A stretch of 64,000 nucleotides of DNA from Stenotrophomonas maltophilia (GTDB taxonomy: Bacteria > Pseudomonadota > Gammaproteobacteria > Xanthomonadales > Xanthomonadaceae): NCBI RefSeq assembly GCF_006970445.1, contig NZ_CP033877.1, positions 690,750 to 754,749 of the forward strand. Reading direction: 5' to 3'. The notes beneath the pieces are model-generated. The model did not search any database, had not been told where the DNA came from, and saw only the letters and a program-made list of their open reading frames with translations. Shown here in pieces: positions 37,816 through 46,230 of this stretch. A program made the position numbers and the translations under genes. Numbering within the stretch: position 1 is the first letter of the stretch; each line of letters begins with the position of its first letter.

Positions 37816-38037
37816 TCCGGCGCCGGCGACGCATTCAGCGTGCTTGAAAGGCGTCAAGGCCGGTTCAAGGTCACGGTTTTGTGAACCTGTTGGATCGGAA
37901 GCCTGAATTTAACGAAGCTTTAACTACAATCTAACGACAGGCCCCCGGATGGCAGCTAGGATGCGACCCGGCCCCCGAAATGTTTCACGCCGTGGTGACA
38001 CGCGCGACGGGGAGCGGAGCCGGATGCTCCGTTGCCA

Positions 38038-38487
38038 TCAGGACCGTTTCTTCGGCTTCGAGGGAATGTCCTGCAGGCAAGCCAAGGCGTCGCGTAGCCC
38101 TTTGTGCGTGGCGGCTGAAACTGCGTGGGGGCCATTCCGGTTGTCGATCGCTGGGGAGCGTGAGGGAGTGGTGGACGCAGTCTTGATGGTCACCCTGGTG
38201 GCCTTCAGCCCGATGGAACGGGCCGCGTCGAGCAACTGGGCTTCGGCAAGCCGCAACTTGGCATGCCAGACCGGGGACTCGACGAGAAAAACGAGGTGTT
38301 CCCCGTCCACATTGGCCAGCCGGCAACGGCTGCGCAGAGGTGGCGGCAACTGGGGGCGCAACTGACGGTCCAGCGCGTCGAGCCACAAGGCACGCCGCAG
38401 CGGGTTCCCGCTTTTGTCCGCCATCACCGCATCCAGCGCCGGTTTCGGCACTGACGCGGGGCGAACGCTGGATTTCGGCTCAGACAT
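38038..38487 (-). CDS. dciA: DciA-like (DUF721) protein
   Basis: DciA is the ancestral loader of the replicative helicase DnaB in bacteria without phage-type DnaC. The 149-residue product has the DUF721 domain in its middle: RRALWLDALDRQLRPQLPPPLRSRCRLANVDG followed by LVFLVESPVWHAKLRLAEAQLLDA, the KH-like core. The basic, Ser/Pro/Lys-rich ends are typically disordered. Its start lies only 12 bases from that of the divergent M23 peptidase gene. Family assignment is firm; function is by homology. Confidence 0.88.
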   Translation of the reverse strand: MSEPKSSVRPASVPKPALDAVMADKSGNPLRRALWLDALDRQLRPQLPPPLRSRCRLANVDGEHLVFLVESPVWHAKLRLAEAQLLDAARSIGLKATRVTIKTASTTPSRSPAIDNRNGPHAVSAATHKGLRDALACLQDIPSKPKKRS

Positions 38488-38499
38488 GAAAACTCACTG

Positions 38500-39456
38500 A
38501 TGGCATTCAAAAAGATCGTAATCAAAACGCGTGAAGGACAGGCCAAGGCGTCGCCGATCGCGCGTTTGCGGTTCTATTTCGAGGACCGCCCCCGTGCCCT
38601 GCTGGGCAGCGTGCTCGGGGTAGGCTGCATTATCGGCCTTGCCGGCGGCATTGGCGCCAGTGCGCTGAATGATTCGCGCCTGCAGGCCAAGGTCGACCGC
38701 CAGGATGCGGAGCTGGCCAAGGTCAAGCGCGATGCGCAGACCCAGGTCAACGCGCTGGCCGCGCGCCTCGGCGAGCTGCAGGCCCAGGCCACCCGCCTCA
38801 ACGCCCTCGGCGAACGGCTGACCCAGATGGGCAAGCTGGAAGATGGCGAGTTCGACTTCAACGAGACCCCCGGCCTCGGTGACGGCGACGCAGGCGGCCC
38901 GACCAGTGACATCCCGGTCAAGGACGTCAACGCCGACTTACAGGTGCTGGAGCAGCGCTTTGCTGCTTCAGGCCGCCAGTTGTCGGTGATGGAATCGCTG
39001 ATGTTCGACCACCAGCTGCAGCAGAACGCCGTGCCCTCGCGCATGCCGATCCGCAACAGCTACGTGACGTCCGGCTTCGGCACCCGTGCCGACCCGTTCG
39101 GCCGCGGTGCCGCCACCCACAAGGGCATGGACTTCCACGCCAAGGTCGGTGACCCGGTGATGGCCGTGGCTGAAGGCGTGGTCAGCTTCTCCGGCGTGAA
39201 GGGCGGCTACGGCAACGTGGTGGACGTCGACCACGGCAATGGCTATGTCACCCGCTACGCGCACAATTCGCGCCTGGTGGTGAAGGTCGGTGACCTGGTC
39301 CGTGCTGGCCAGGAAGTGGCCAAGGCCGGTTCCACCGGCCGTTCGACCGGTGCCCACGTGCACTTTGAGGTGTGGGAGAACGGCAACGTGGTCAACCCGC
39401 GCAAGTTCCTCGGCGACGGCGGCAACACGCCGGTCGGCCGGGTCAGCCGCGGCTGA
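38500..39456 (+). CDS. M23 family (LytM-type) peptidoglycan endopeptidase
   Basis: A 318-residue envelope metalloprotease. One N-terminal membrane helix (about residues 31-53) is followed by a coiled coil (about 55-110; AELAKVKRDAQTQVNALAARL), an acidic linker, and the LytM domain. The zinc ligands are all present: HKGMDF (about residue 207) and HVHFEVW (about 286), with GYVTRYAHNSRL between, so it should be catalytically active, unlike the degenerate EnvC/NlpD factors. The place between lpxC and secA is shared with Xanthomonas. No strong ribosome site is seen before the ATG. Confidence 0.92.
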   Translation: MAFKKIVIKTREGQAKASPIARLRFYFEDRPRALLGSVLGVGCIIGLAGGIGASALNDSRLQAKVDRQDAELAKVKRDAQTQVNALAARLGELQAQATRLNALGERLTQMGKLEDGEFDFNETPGLGDGDAGGPTSDIPVKDVNADLQVLEQRFAASGRQLSVMESLMFDHQLQQNAVPSRMPIRNSYVTSGFGTRADPFGRGAATHKGMDFHAKVGDPVMAVAEGVVSFSGVKGGYGNVVDVDHGNGYVTRYAHNSRLVVKVGDLVRAGQEVAKAGSTGRSTGAHVHFEVWENGNVVNPRKFLGDGGNTPVGRVSRG

Positions 39457-39460
39457 TGCC

Positions 39461-39588
39461 CGGGTCGGATCCCTTCCGCGCCGCGGCAGGGCTCTGACCC
39501 GATTCGGTTGATCTGGTAGTGCCGGCCGCTGGCCGGCAATTCCTTGAGGGGCCCGAACGAGGTTGCCGGTCAGCGGCCGGCACTACCG
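39461..39588. repeat. GGGTCGGATCCC-type element plus SMAG dimer
   Basis: An imperfect palindrome at 39461-39501 (arms GGGTCGGATCCCTTCC and CAGGGCTCTGACCC), then a SMAG inverted dimer from GGTAGTGCCGGCC at 39515 to GGCACTACC ending at 39587. They separate the M23 gene from the secA leader. Confidence 0.85.
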
Positions 39589-39646
39589 GGAATGTTCGGA
39601 TGCCATTGCCGCCAAAGGGTTGAAACCCCTCGCGCCCGTCCCAAGC

Positions 39647-39694
39647 TACAATGGGTGTTGCCATCGACAGGGCGCCAGGCGCCCTGTTTCGTTT
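39647..39694 (+). promoter_or_regulatory. secA leader: -10 box and attenuator-like hairpin
   Basis: A TACAAT -10 hexamer at 39647-39652 is followed within 16 bases by an 8-bp stem CAGGGCGC / GCGCCCTG (39668-39686) with loop CAG, then TTTCGTTT. That is the anatomy of an intrinsic terminator placed between promoter and gene, about 60 bases before the secA ATG. A TTGAAA at 39620-39625 is a possible but over-distant -35. Confidence 0.55.
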
Positions 39695-39754
39695 GCGGCG
39701 GACGGATCCCAAGGGGGAGGCCGGGCGTCGTGTCCATCCAACCCGGTTCCTTCA

Positions 39755-42487
39755 ATGATCAACAGCCTGCTTACCCGCGTATTTGGCAGTCGTAACGAAC
39801 GACAGCTGCGCCAGCTCAACCGCATCGTCGCCAAGATCAATGCGCTGGAGCCGGAGATCGAGAAGCTTTCCGACGAGCAGCTTCAGGCCAAGACGCCGGA
39901 GTTCAAGCAGCGCATCGCCGGCGGTGAAGCCCTGGACAAGGTGCTGCCGGAAGCGTTCGCGGTCTGCCGCGAAGCCGGTCGCCGCGTGCTGGGCATGCGC
40001 CACTACGACGTGCAGCTGATCGGCGGCATGGTGCTTCACCTGGGCAAGATCGCAGAAATGCGCACCGGTGAAGGCAAGACCCTGGTGGCGACCCTGCCGG
40101 TGTACCTCAACGCGCTGGAAGGCAAGGGCGTGCACGTGGTCACCGTGAACGACTACCTGGCCCGCCGCGACGCCGCGCAGATGGGCAAGCTGTACAACTG
40201 GCTGGGCCTGAGCGTGGGCGTGGTGTACCCGGGCATGCCGCACAGCGACAAGCGCGAAGCCTACGCCTCGGACATCACCTACGGCACCAACAACGAATTC
40301 GGCTTCGACTACCTGCGCGACAACATGGCGCTGTCCAAGGCCGACCGGTACCAGCGCGGCCTGCACTACGCCATCGTCGACGAAGTCGACTCCATCCTGA
40401 TCGACGAAGCGCGCACCCCGCTGATCATCTCCGGTCCGGCCGATGATTCCCCGGAGCTGTACATCCGCGTCAACCGTGTCGTGCCGCACCTGGTCAAGCA
40501 GGAAGTGGAAGACGGCGAGGGTGACTTCTGGGTCGACGAGAAGGGCAAGCAGGTGCATCTGTCCGAAGCGGGCATGGAGCACGCCGAGCAGCTGCTGGTG
40601 GAAGCCGGCATCCTCGACGGCGAAACCGAAGGCCTGTACGCGGCGCAGAACCTGACCGTGGTCCACCACCTCAACGCCGCCCTGCGCGCGCACGCGATCT
40701 ACCAGCGTGACGTGGACTACATCGTGCGCGACGGCGAAGTGGTCATCGTCGACGAATTCACCGGCCGCACCCTGGCCGGCCGCCGCTGGTCCGACGGCCT
40801 GCACCAGGCGGTGGAAGCGAAGGAAGGCGTGCCGGTGCAGCGCGAGAACCAGACACTGGCGAGCATCACCTTCCAGAACCTGTTCCGCATGTACAAGAAG
40901 CTGTCCGGCATGACCGGTACGGCCGATACCGAAGCATTCGAGTTCCAGAGCATCTACGGCCTGGAAGTGGTGGTGATCCCGACCAACCGCCCGACCATCC
41001 GCAAGGACAGCCCGGACCAGGTGTTCCTCAACCGCAAGGGCAAGTTCAATGCGGTGCTGGCCGACATCGAAGAGTGCGCCAAGCGCGGCCAGCCGGTGCT
41101 GGTGGGTACCACTTCGATCGAAACCTCGGAAATGCTGTCCGAGCACCTGAGCAAGGCCGGCGTGAAGCACGAAGTGCTCAACGCCAAGCAGCATGACCGC
41201 GAAGCGACCATCGTCGCCAACGCTGGCCGCCCGGCGGCGGTGACCATCGCCACCAACATGGCCGGCCGTGGTACCGACATCGTGCTGGGTGGTTCGCTGG
41301 AAGCCGAGATCCACGCCCTGGGCGAGGACGCGACCGACGAGCAGAAGGCAGCGGTCAAGGCCGAATGGCAGAAGCGCCACGATGCAGTGAAGGCCGCCGG
41401 CGGCCTGCACATCGTCGGTACCGAGCGCCACGAATCGCGTCGTATCGACAACCAGCTGCGCGGCCGTTCGGGCCGTCAGGGTGACCCGGGTTCGTCCCGC
41501 TTCTACCTGTCGCTGGAAGACAACCTGATGCGCATCTTCGCCTCCGACTGGGTGCAGAAGGCCATGCGCATGATGGGCATGAAGGAAGACGACGTCATCG
41601 AGGACCGCCTGGTCAGCCGCCAGATCGAAAAGGCGCAGCGCAAGGTCGAGGCGCACAACTTCGATATCCGCAAGAACCTGCTGGACTTCGACGACGTCAA
41701 CAACGACCAGCGCAAGGTGATCTACGCCCAGCGCGATGAGCTGCTGGACGCCGAGTCGGTGAAGGCGAACGTCGACGGCATCCGCGACGACGTGATCTTC
41801 GACATCGTTGCGCGCTTCGTGCCGCCGAACTCGATCGACGAGCAGTGGGACCTGCGTGGCCTGGAAGCGACCCTGGAGTCGGACTTCGGCCTGCAGATGT
41901 CGCTGACCGACCTGGTCAAGGAGCACGAGGAACTGGACGCCGAGGCGATCGCCGCCAAGGTGCAGGAACGCGTCAACCAGCACTTCGCCGAGAAGGAAGC
42001 CGGCCTGGGCGAAGAGACCATGCGCGCGCTGGAGAAGCACGTGATGCTGACCGTGCTGGACCAGAGCTGGAAGGAGCACCTGGCGCGCATGGATTACCTG
42101 CGCCAGGGCATCTACCTGCGTGGTTACGCGCAGAAGCAGCCGAAGCAGGAATACAAGAAGGAAGCCTTCGAGCTGTTCTCGGACATGCTGGAGAACGTCA
42201 AGCGCGAAGTGGTAACCCTGCTGGCCCGCGTGCGTATCCGCAGCGACGAGGAAGTGCAGGCCCTGGAAGCCGCCGAGCGCCAGCAGGTGCAGGCCCGCCT
42301 GAGCCAGTCGCAGTTCCAGCACCAGGATGCGGGCGGCTACAGCGCCGACGAGGAAGCCGCGCAGGTGGAAGCCGCCCAGCAGGGTGTGGCCACGCTGCAG
42401 CGCGACGAGCCGAAGATCGGGCGCAATGATCCGTGCCCGTGCGGCAGTGGCAAGAAGTACAAGCACTGCCACGGCCAGCTGAGCTGA
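39755..42487 (+). CDS. secA: Preprotein translocase ATPase SecA
   Basis: Motor that pushes unfolded proteins through SecYEG. The 910-residue protein has Walker [14 protein letters not shown] (about residue 108), the [10 protein letters not shown] motif, [18 protein letters not shown] (DEAD-like Walker B), [36 protein letters not shown] written here in two halves ([14 protein letters not shown] then RSGRQGDPG), and a C-terminal zinc/SecB-binding motif [14 protein letters not shown]. The [16 protein letters not shown] start is standard; the longer frame through the leader is rejected. It ends in a strong terminator. Confidence 0.98.
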   Translation: MINSLLTRVFGSRNERQLRQLNRIVAKINALEPEIEKLSDEQLQAKTPEFKQRIAGGEALDKVLPEAFAVCREAGRRVLGMRHYDVQLIGGMVLHLGKIAEMRTGEGKTLVATLPVYLNALEGKGVHVVTVNDYLARRDAAQMGKLYNWLGLSVGVVYPGMPHSDKREAYASDITYGTNNEFGFDYLRDNMALSKADRYQRGLHYAIVDEVDSILIDEARTPLIISGPADDSPELYIRVNRVVPHLVKQEVEDGEGDFWVDEKGKQVHLSEAGMEHAEQLLVEAGILDGETEGLYAAQNLTVVHHLNAALRAHAIYQRDVDYIVRDGEVVIVDEFTGRTLAGRRWSDGLHQAVEAKEGVPVQRENQTLASITFQNLFRMYKKLSGMTGTADTEAFEFQSIYGLEVVVIPTNRPTIRKDSPDQVFLNRKGKFNAVLADIEECAKRGQPVLVGTTSIETSEMLSEHLSKAGVKHEVLNAKQHDREATIVANAGRPAAVTIATNMAGRGTDIVLGGSLEAEIHALGEDATDEQKAAVKAEWQKRHDAVKAAGGLHIVGTERHESRRIDNQLRGRSGRQGDPGSSRFYLSLEDNLMRIFASDWVQKAMRMMGMKEDDVIEDRLVSRQIEKAQRKVEAHNFDIRKNLLDFDDVNNDQRKVIYAQRDELLDAESVKANVDGIRDDVIFDIVARFVPPNSIDEQWDLRGLEATLESDFGLQMSLTDLVKEHEELDAEAIAAKVQERVNQHFAEKEAGLGEETMRALEKHVMLTVLDQSWKEHLARMDYLRQGIYLRGYAQKQPKQEYKKEAFELFSDMLENVKREVVTLLARVRIRSDEEVQALEAAERQQVQARLSQSQFQHQDAGGYSADEEAAQVEAAQQGVATLQRDEPKIGRNDPCPCGSGKKYKHCHGQLS

Positions 42488-42493
42488 CCCCGG

Positions 42494-42524
42494 AAGGCCC
42501 CGCGCAAGCGGGGCCTTCTGCTTT
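42494..42524 (+). terminator. Rho-independent terminator of secA
   Basis: Stem AAGGCCCCGC (42494-42503) with GCGGGGCCTT (42508-42517), GNRA-like loop GCAA, followed by CTGCTTT. It starts seven bases after the secA stop. Confidence 0.9.
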
Positions 42525-42589
42525 ACAGCGGGCGATCCGGCCCGGATTCGTGATTGCGCTGGTCGCCCTGTTCTGGGCATGCTGCCCCC

Positions 42590-43543
42590 ATGGTTTCCCC
42601 CACCCGATCGATCCACGTCGTGGCCGCCGTCATCACCGACGCCCGTGGCCGCGTGCTGCTCAACCGCCGTACCGAGAACCGCGACATGGCCGGCCTGTGG
42701 GAATTCCCCGGCGGCAAGCGTGAGCCCGGCGAGACCTCCGAACAGGCGCTGGTGCGTGAACTGCGCGAAGAGCTGGGCATCGAGGCCGATGTCGGGCCGT
42801 GGTTGATGGACGTGCCGCAGCGCTACCCGGACAAGCACCTGACCCTGGAAGTGCGCCATGTGCGCAGCTGGAAGGGCACACCGCGCGGGCGCGAAGGCCA
42901 GGCGATCACCTGGGTGGCGCAGGACAAGCTGGGGCGCTATTCGATGCCGCCGGCCGACCTGCCGGTGGTGGCCGCACTGCGCCAACCGGACCGTTACCTG
43001 ATCACGCCGGCACCGGCTGACGACACCGGTGGCGTGCAGCAGTGGCATGAGCAGCTGCAGCAGGCAGTGGCGGCGGGCCAGCAGCGCATCCAGCTGCGCC
43101 TGCCGCCGGAACATCCGCAGCGGCAGGCCATGATCGAACAGGCCGTGCGCGCGCATCGCCGCGGCGTGCAGTGGCTGCTCAGCCGCGATATCGCGTTGGC
43201 ACGCGCACTGGGCGTGGGCGTGCACCTGGGCAGCGAGCAATTGCTGGCCCTGCAGGAACGGCCACTGCCGGAAGGGCAGCTGGTCGCCGCGTCCTGCCAC
43301 GATCTGGAGCAGCTGCAGGCAGCGCAGCGGCTGGGCTGCGACTTCGCGGTGCTCGGCCCGGTGCAGGCCACGGCCAGCCATCCCGAAGCGGCGCCGCTGG
43401 GCTGGGAGGCCTTCGCCGCACTGCGCGCGCAGGTGTCGCTGCCGATCTATGCGTTGGGCGGCATGGCCGCCGGCCACATCGCCGAAGCACGCCGGCATGG
43501 CGGGCAGGGCATCGCTGCGATTCGCGGGTTGTGGCCAGCGTAA
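42590..43543 (+). CDS. Nudix hydrolase (MutT-type) fused to a ThiE/TenI-like domain
   Basis: A 317-residue fusion. Residues 1-130 are a MutT-like 8-oxo-dGTP diphosphatase with a complete Nudix box, GGKREPGETSEQALVRELRE followed by ELGI (GX5EX7REUXEEXGU). Residues about 145-315 have the TIM-barrel pattern of thiamine phosphate synthase/TenI: RYLITPAP, RIQLRLP, GVGVHLGSEQLL, VAASCHDLEQLQAAQRLGCDFAVLGPV, PIYALGGMAAGHIAEARRHG. Key ThiE phosphate and pyrophosphate residues look only partly kept, so the second domain may not be a working ThiE. The start follows a CCCCC leader; an in-frame ATG 36 bases upstream is less likely. Confidence 0.9.
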   Translation: MVSPTRSIHVVAAVITDARGRVLLNRRTENRDMAGLWEFPGGKREPGETSEQALVRELREELGIEADVGPWLMDVPQRYPDKHLTLEVRHVRSWKGTPRGREGQAITWVAQDKLGRYSMPPADLPVVAALRQPDRYLITPAPADDTGGVQQWHEQLQQAVAAGQQRIQLRLPPEHPQRQAMIEQAVRAHRRGVQWLLSRDIALARALGVGVHLGSEQLLALQERPLPEGQLVAASCHDLEQLQAAQRLGCDFAVLGPVQATASHPEAAPLGWEAFAALRAQVSLPIYALGGMAAGHIAEARRHGGQGIAAIRGLWPA

Positions 43544-43567
43544 CGCCGCGCACGCAGGGTCGCGCGC

Positions 43568-43602
43568 GGGGTCAGATCCCTGCGCAGCAGGGCTCTGACC
43601 CC
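43568..43602. repeat. GGGGTCAGATCC-type palindrome
   Basis: GGGGTCAGATCCCTGC and GCAGGGCTCTGACCCC pair around GCA. It lies between the converging Nudix-ThiE and DUF4124 genes and has a sister copy inside the latter. Confidence 0.85.
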
Positions 43603-43627
43603 ATGGCCGAGATCCGACCCCTCCCGA

Positions 43628-44212
43628 TCACAACGTGATCCAGAAGCACCCGTATTGCCGCCGCAATCCCAGCACTGTCGAAGCGCGGGACACGCTGCCG
43701 GGCAAGGTCTGCTCCAGGCGCAGGCCGACAGGATGGCGCACGGCCGGCGGCTGAGGATCGGATCCCTGCGCCGCAGGGCTCTGACTCTCGTCCTGCGGGG
43801 ACGCCTGCTCCTGTGACGGATACACCGGGACCACGTCCACCAGTGGCCGCCGCGCCAGCGATTCGAGTTGACCGAGGATGCGCTGCGCGCCCGCATCGGA
43901 GACCGCGCCCCACAGGTACAGCGAGGACAGCCGGTTCACATCATTGCTGAGAATGCCGGTGCGCAGTGCGTCCACCAGCTCGCTCAGGCGCCGCGGGCAG
44001 CGCGCACCCAGGGTATCGCGCGGCAGGGTGCTGCCGGTGGGCGCGGGTGGTGGCAATCGTGATTGGGCGCCGACACTGTCGCAGGGACGGTCGGTGTACA
44101 CGCTCTGTCCCTGCGCATCGGTGCAGCGGTTCAAGCGTGGGGACTGCGCATGGACAGCGCTCGATGCCAAGCACAACGACAGCAGCAACAGCAGGAGGGA
44201 AAGCCGGTTCAT
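43628..44212 (-). CDS. Secreted DUF4124-type protein, carrying a repeat insertion
   Basis: A 194-residue exported protein: signal peptide MNRLSLLLLLLSLCLASSAVHAQ, then a DUF4124-like motif LNRCTDAQGQSVYTDRPCDS with its two cysteines. A middle helical domain follows (CPRRLSELVDALRTGILSND), and a C-terminal part with TLPGSVSRASTVLGLRRQYG. Between them SQSPAAQGSDPQ is encoded by a GGATCGGATCC-type palindrome. Function unknown. It is downstream of metF on the same strand with 40 bases between. Confidence 0.82.
   Translation of the reverse strand: MNRLSLLLLLLSLCLASSAVHAQSPRLNRCTDAQGQSVYTDRPCDSVGAQSRLPPPAPTGSTLPRDTLGARCPRRLSELVDALRTGILSNDVNRLSSLYLWGAVSDAGAQRILGQLESLARRPLVDVVPVYPSQEQASPQDESQSPAAQGSDPQPPAVRHPVGLRLEQTLPGSVSRASTVLGLRRQYGCFWITL
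43755..43788. repeat. GGATCGGATCC-type palindrome inside the DUF4124 gene
   Basis: Arms GGATCGGATCCCTGC and GCAGGGCTCTGACTC pair with a few mismatches. It closely matches the element at 43568-43602 and is read in frame in the linker of the secreted protein. Confidence 0.75.
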
Positions 44213-44252
44213 CGACGCAGGGTAGCGCCGATTTCGGTGGCATGGCGTGCTT

Positions 44253-45080
44253 TCAGCCGTGCAGCAGCTTCAACACCGACGTGGTCGGCTTGGCCAGGTT
44301 CAATGTGTAGAAGTGCAGGCCCGGCGCGCCGCCCTCAATCAGGCGCTGACACAGCTTGGCCACCACTTCGGTACCGAACGCCCGCACCGACTCGGCGTCA
44401 TCGCCATAGGCCTGCATCTTGCGGCTGATCCAGCGCGGGATTTCCGCGCCGCACTGCTCGGAGAAACGGCGCAGCTGGCTGAAGTTGGCGATGGGCATGA
44501 TGCCCGGCGTGATCGGTACCTGCACGCCAAGCCGGCGCACGGCATCGACGAAGTGGAAGTACGCATCCGGGTTGTAGAAATACTGGGTGATCGCCGCGTC
44601 GGCACCGGCATCGATCTTGGCCTTGAAGTGCTTGAGGTCGGCCAGTGCATCGGAGGCCTGTGGATGGGTCTCCGGGTAGGCACCGACCTCGATGCGGAAG
44701 GCATCGCCATGTTCGGCGCGGATGAAGTCGATCAGCTCGGCGGCGTACCGCATGTCGCCCGGAAACCCCATGCCGGAGGGCAGGTCGCCGCGCAGCGCAA
44801 CCAGGCGATGGCAGCCGATGGCGCGGTACAGCTTGAGCAGTTCGCGGATTTCCTGGCGGGTGCCGCCGACACAGGACAGATGAGGTGCAGCCTCGAAGCC
44901 ATGGTGCTGGTTGAGGTGGCGCACGGTCTCGGAGGTATAGCTCAGCGTCGAGCCACCGGCACCGAAGGTACAGGAAACGTATTCGGGGCCATAGTCCTTC
45001 AGCTTGGCCGCGGCGCGGTCCAGTTGGCTGCGCTGTTCGTCGGTCTTGGGCGGATAGAACTCGAAGCTGATGGCAGTCAT
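44253..45080 (-). CDS. metF: Methylenetetrahydrofolate reductase
   Basis: Reduces 5,10-methylene-THF to 5-methyl-THF, the methyl donor for methionine synthesis, with FAD. The 275-residue TIM-barrel protein starts MTAISFEFYPPKTDEQ (catalytic Glu of FEFYPPK), has CTFGAGGS, HLSCVGGTRQEI, LVALRGDLPSG (FAD binding), EVGAYPETHPQA and DAAITQYFYNPDAYFHF. It matches normal MetF length. Probably transcribed with the DUF4124 gene downstream. Confidence 0.97.
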   Translation of the reverse strand: MTAISFEFYPPKTDEQRSQLDRAAAKLKDYGPEYVSCTFGAGGSTLSYTSETVRHLNQHHGFEAAPHLSCVGGTRQEIRELLKLYRAIGCHRLVALRGDLPSGMGFPGDMRYAAELIDFIRAEHGDAFRIEVGAYPETHPQASDALADLKHFKAKIDAGADAAITQYFYNPDAYFHFVDAVRRLGVQVPITPGIMPIANFSQLRRFSEQCGAEIPRWISRKMQAYGDDAESVRAFGTEVVAKLCQRLIEGGAPGLHFYTLNLAKPTTSVLKLLHG

Positions 45081-45109
45081 GGCACGGGCGGCGGCGGCGG
45101 GTGCGGATT

Positions 45110-45115
45110 AGTATA
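45110..45115 (-). promoter_or_regulatory. Putative -10 box of metF
   Basis: TATACT on the minus strand, in the context GATATACTAAT, about 30 bases ahead of the metF ATG. The -35 region is not convincing. Confidence 0.4.
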
Positions 45116-45283
45116 TCGCTTCATCAAGATGGATGTGCGATTGCGGCGTGAGGGCAGGTCATCCGTGGTGCGCGACCGTTCGCCCTGCTGACCGGCCGTT
45201 GCTCCGGAATCGCAACCGGGGGCGCTGGACCGGCGGCACGCTGATCCCATCCCGGCACCACCCACCTGATGAAGGAGCAGACG

Positions 45284-46210
45284 ATGAAGATCTTCCTGGC
45301 ACTCTGGTACGCAATGAAGGCCCTGGCCCGACTGGCGATGATCGGCATGGCGATGGCCGTGCTCGGCTCCGGTTCCGCGCATGCCGCCACTGACTCGACC
45401 GCCGGCAAGGTGCAGGTCGAGGTGGTCGGCAAGGGCCGACCGCTGTTGATGATTCCCGGCCTCAACAGCAGCGCCGAGGTCTGGCGCGAGACCTGCCGCG
45501 CGTTGAAGGACGTGCAGTGCCACCTGGTGCAGTTGCCGGGGTTTGCCGGCGCCGCACCGGCAGAGCCACGGCCGGCGGATTTCCTTTCGGCCATGCGCGA
45601 CCAGCTGCTGGCCTATGTGCATGACCAGAAGCTGGACCATCCGGCGGTGATCGGCCACAGCCTGGGCGGCGTGCTGACGCTGCAGATGGCGGCGAAGGAA
45701 CCGGACGCATTGGGGCCGCTGGTCATCGTCGATTCGCTGCCGTTCTACGCAGGCATGCAGAACCCGCAGGCGACCGCACGGAGCGTGCAGCCGATGGCCG
45801 AACAGATGCGCACTGCGATGCTGGCTGCAGACCCGGCCAGCTACCAGGCACAGGCCGAAGCGGCCCTGGCTCCGCTGACCAACAGCTCCGCGCGCCTGCC
45901 CGAACTGAAGCGCTGGGGCCATGACAGCGACCGCGCCACCACCGCCGATGCGATGTACTCGCTGCTGGTGACCGACCTGCGCAGCGAGGTGGCCGGCATC
46001 CACTCGCCTACGCTGGTCCTGGGCGCCTGGGCGTCCTACCAGGCACTCGGTGCGACCGAATCATCGGCGCGTGCGATCTTCCAGTCGCAGTACGCCGCGC
46101 TGCCCGGCGTGCGCATCGAGCTGAGCGCGACCGGCCACCACTTCCTGATGTGGGATGATCCGCAGTGGCTGCGTGGGCAGGTACAGGCATTCCTGGACAG
46201 CCACCGCTGA
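45284..46210 (+). CDS. Alpha/beta hydrolase, exported
   Basis: A 308-residue alpha/beta hydrolase. A long hydrophobic N-terminus with an AHA cleavage site (to about residue 33) suggests export or membrane anchoring. The fold marks are LLMIPGLNSSAEVWRE (oxyanion region), the nucleophile elbow VIGHSLGGVLTLQM (serine about residue 127), an acid in SPTLVLGAW-adjacent strand, and the final histidine in SATGHHFLMWDDP. Substrate is unknown. The ATG at 45284 has a GGAGC Shine-Dalgarno; an ATG 15 bases upstream is less well placed. Twenty bases separate it from the histidine-kinase gene. Confidence 0.88.
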   Translation: MKIFLALWYAMKALARLAMIGMAMAVLGSGSAHAATDSTAGKVQVEVVGKGRPLLMIPGLNSSAEVWRETCRALKDVQCHLVQLPGFAGAAPAEPRPADFLSAMRDQLLAYVHDQKLDHPAVIGHSLGGVLTLQMAAKEPDALGPLVIVDSLPFYAGMQNPQATARSVQPMAEQMRTAMLAADPASYQAQAEAALAPLTNSSARLPELKRWGHDSDRATTADAMYSLLVTDLRSEVAGIHSPTLVLGAWASYQALGATESSARAIFQSQYAALPGVRIELSATGHHFLMWDDPQWLRGQVQAFLDSHR

Positions 46211-46230
46211 TCCTTCCGACCGCTCCGGCC

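Noticed and set aside
37981..38000. TGTTTCACG motif resembling a parS site
   Set aside because: Only the left half matches the ParB consensus; the right half is not complementary.
37757..38037. A hidden secM-like gene between lpxC and secA
   Set aside because: No short frame with signal peptide and arrest-type C-terminus; the space is taken by a terminator and dciA.
39752..43498. A 1248-codon open frame on the minus strand
   Set aside because: Antisense shadow of secA and the Nudix-ThiE gene, with composition typical of reversed GC-rich codons.
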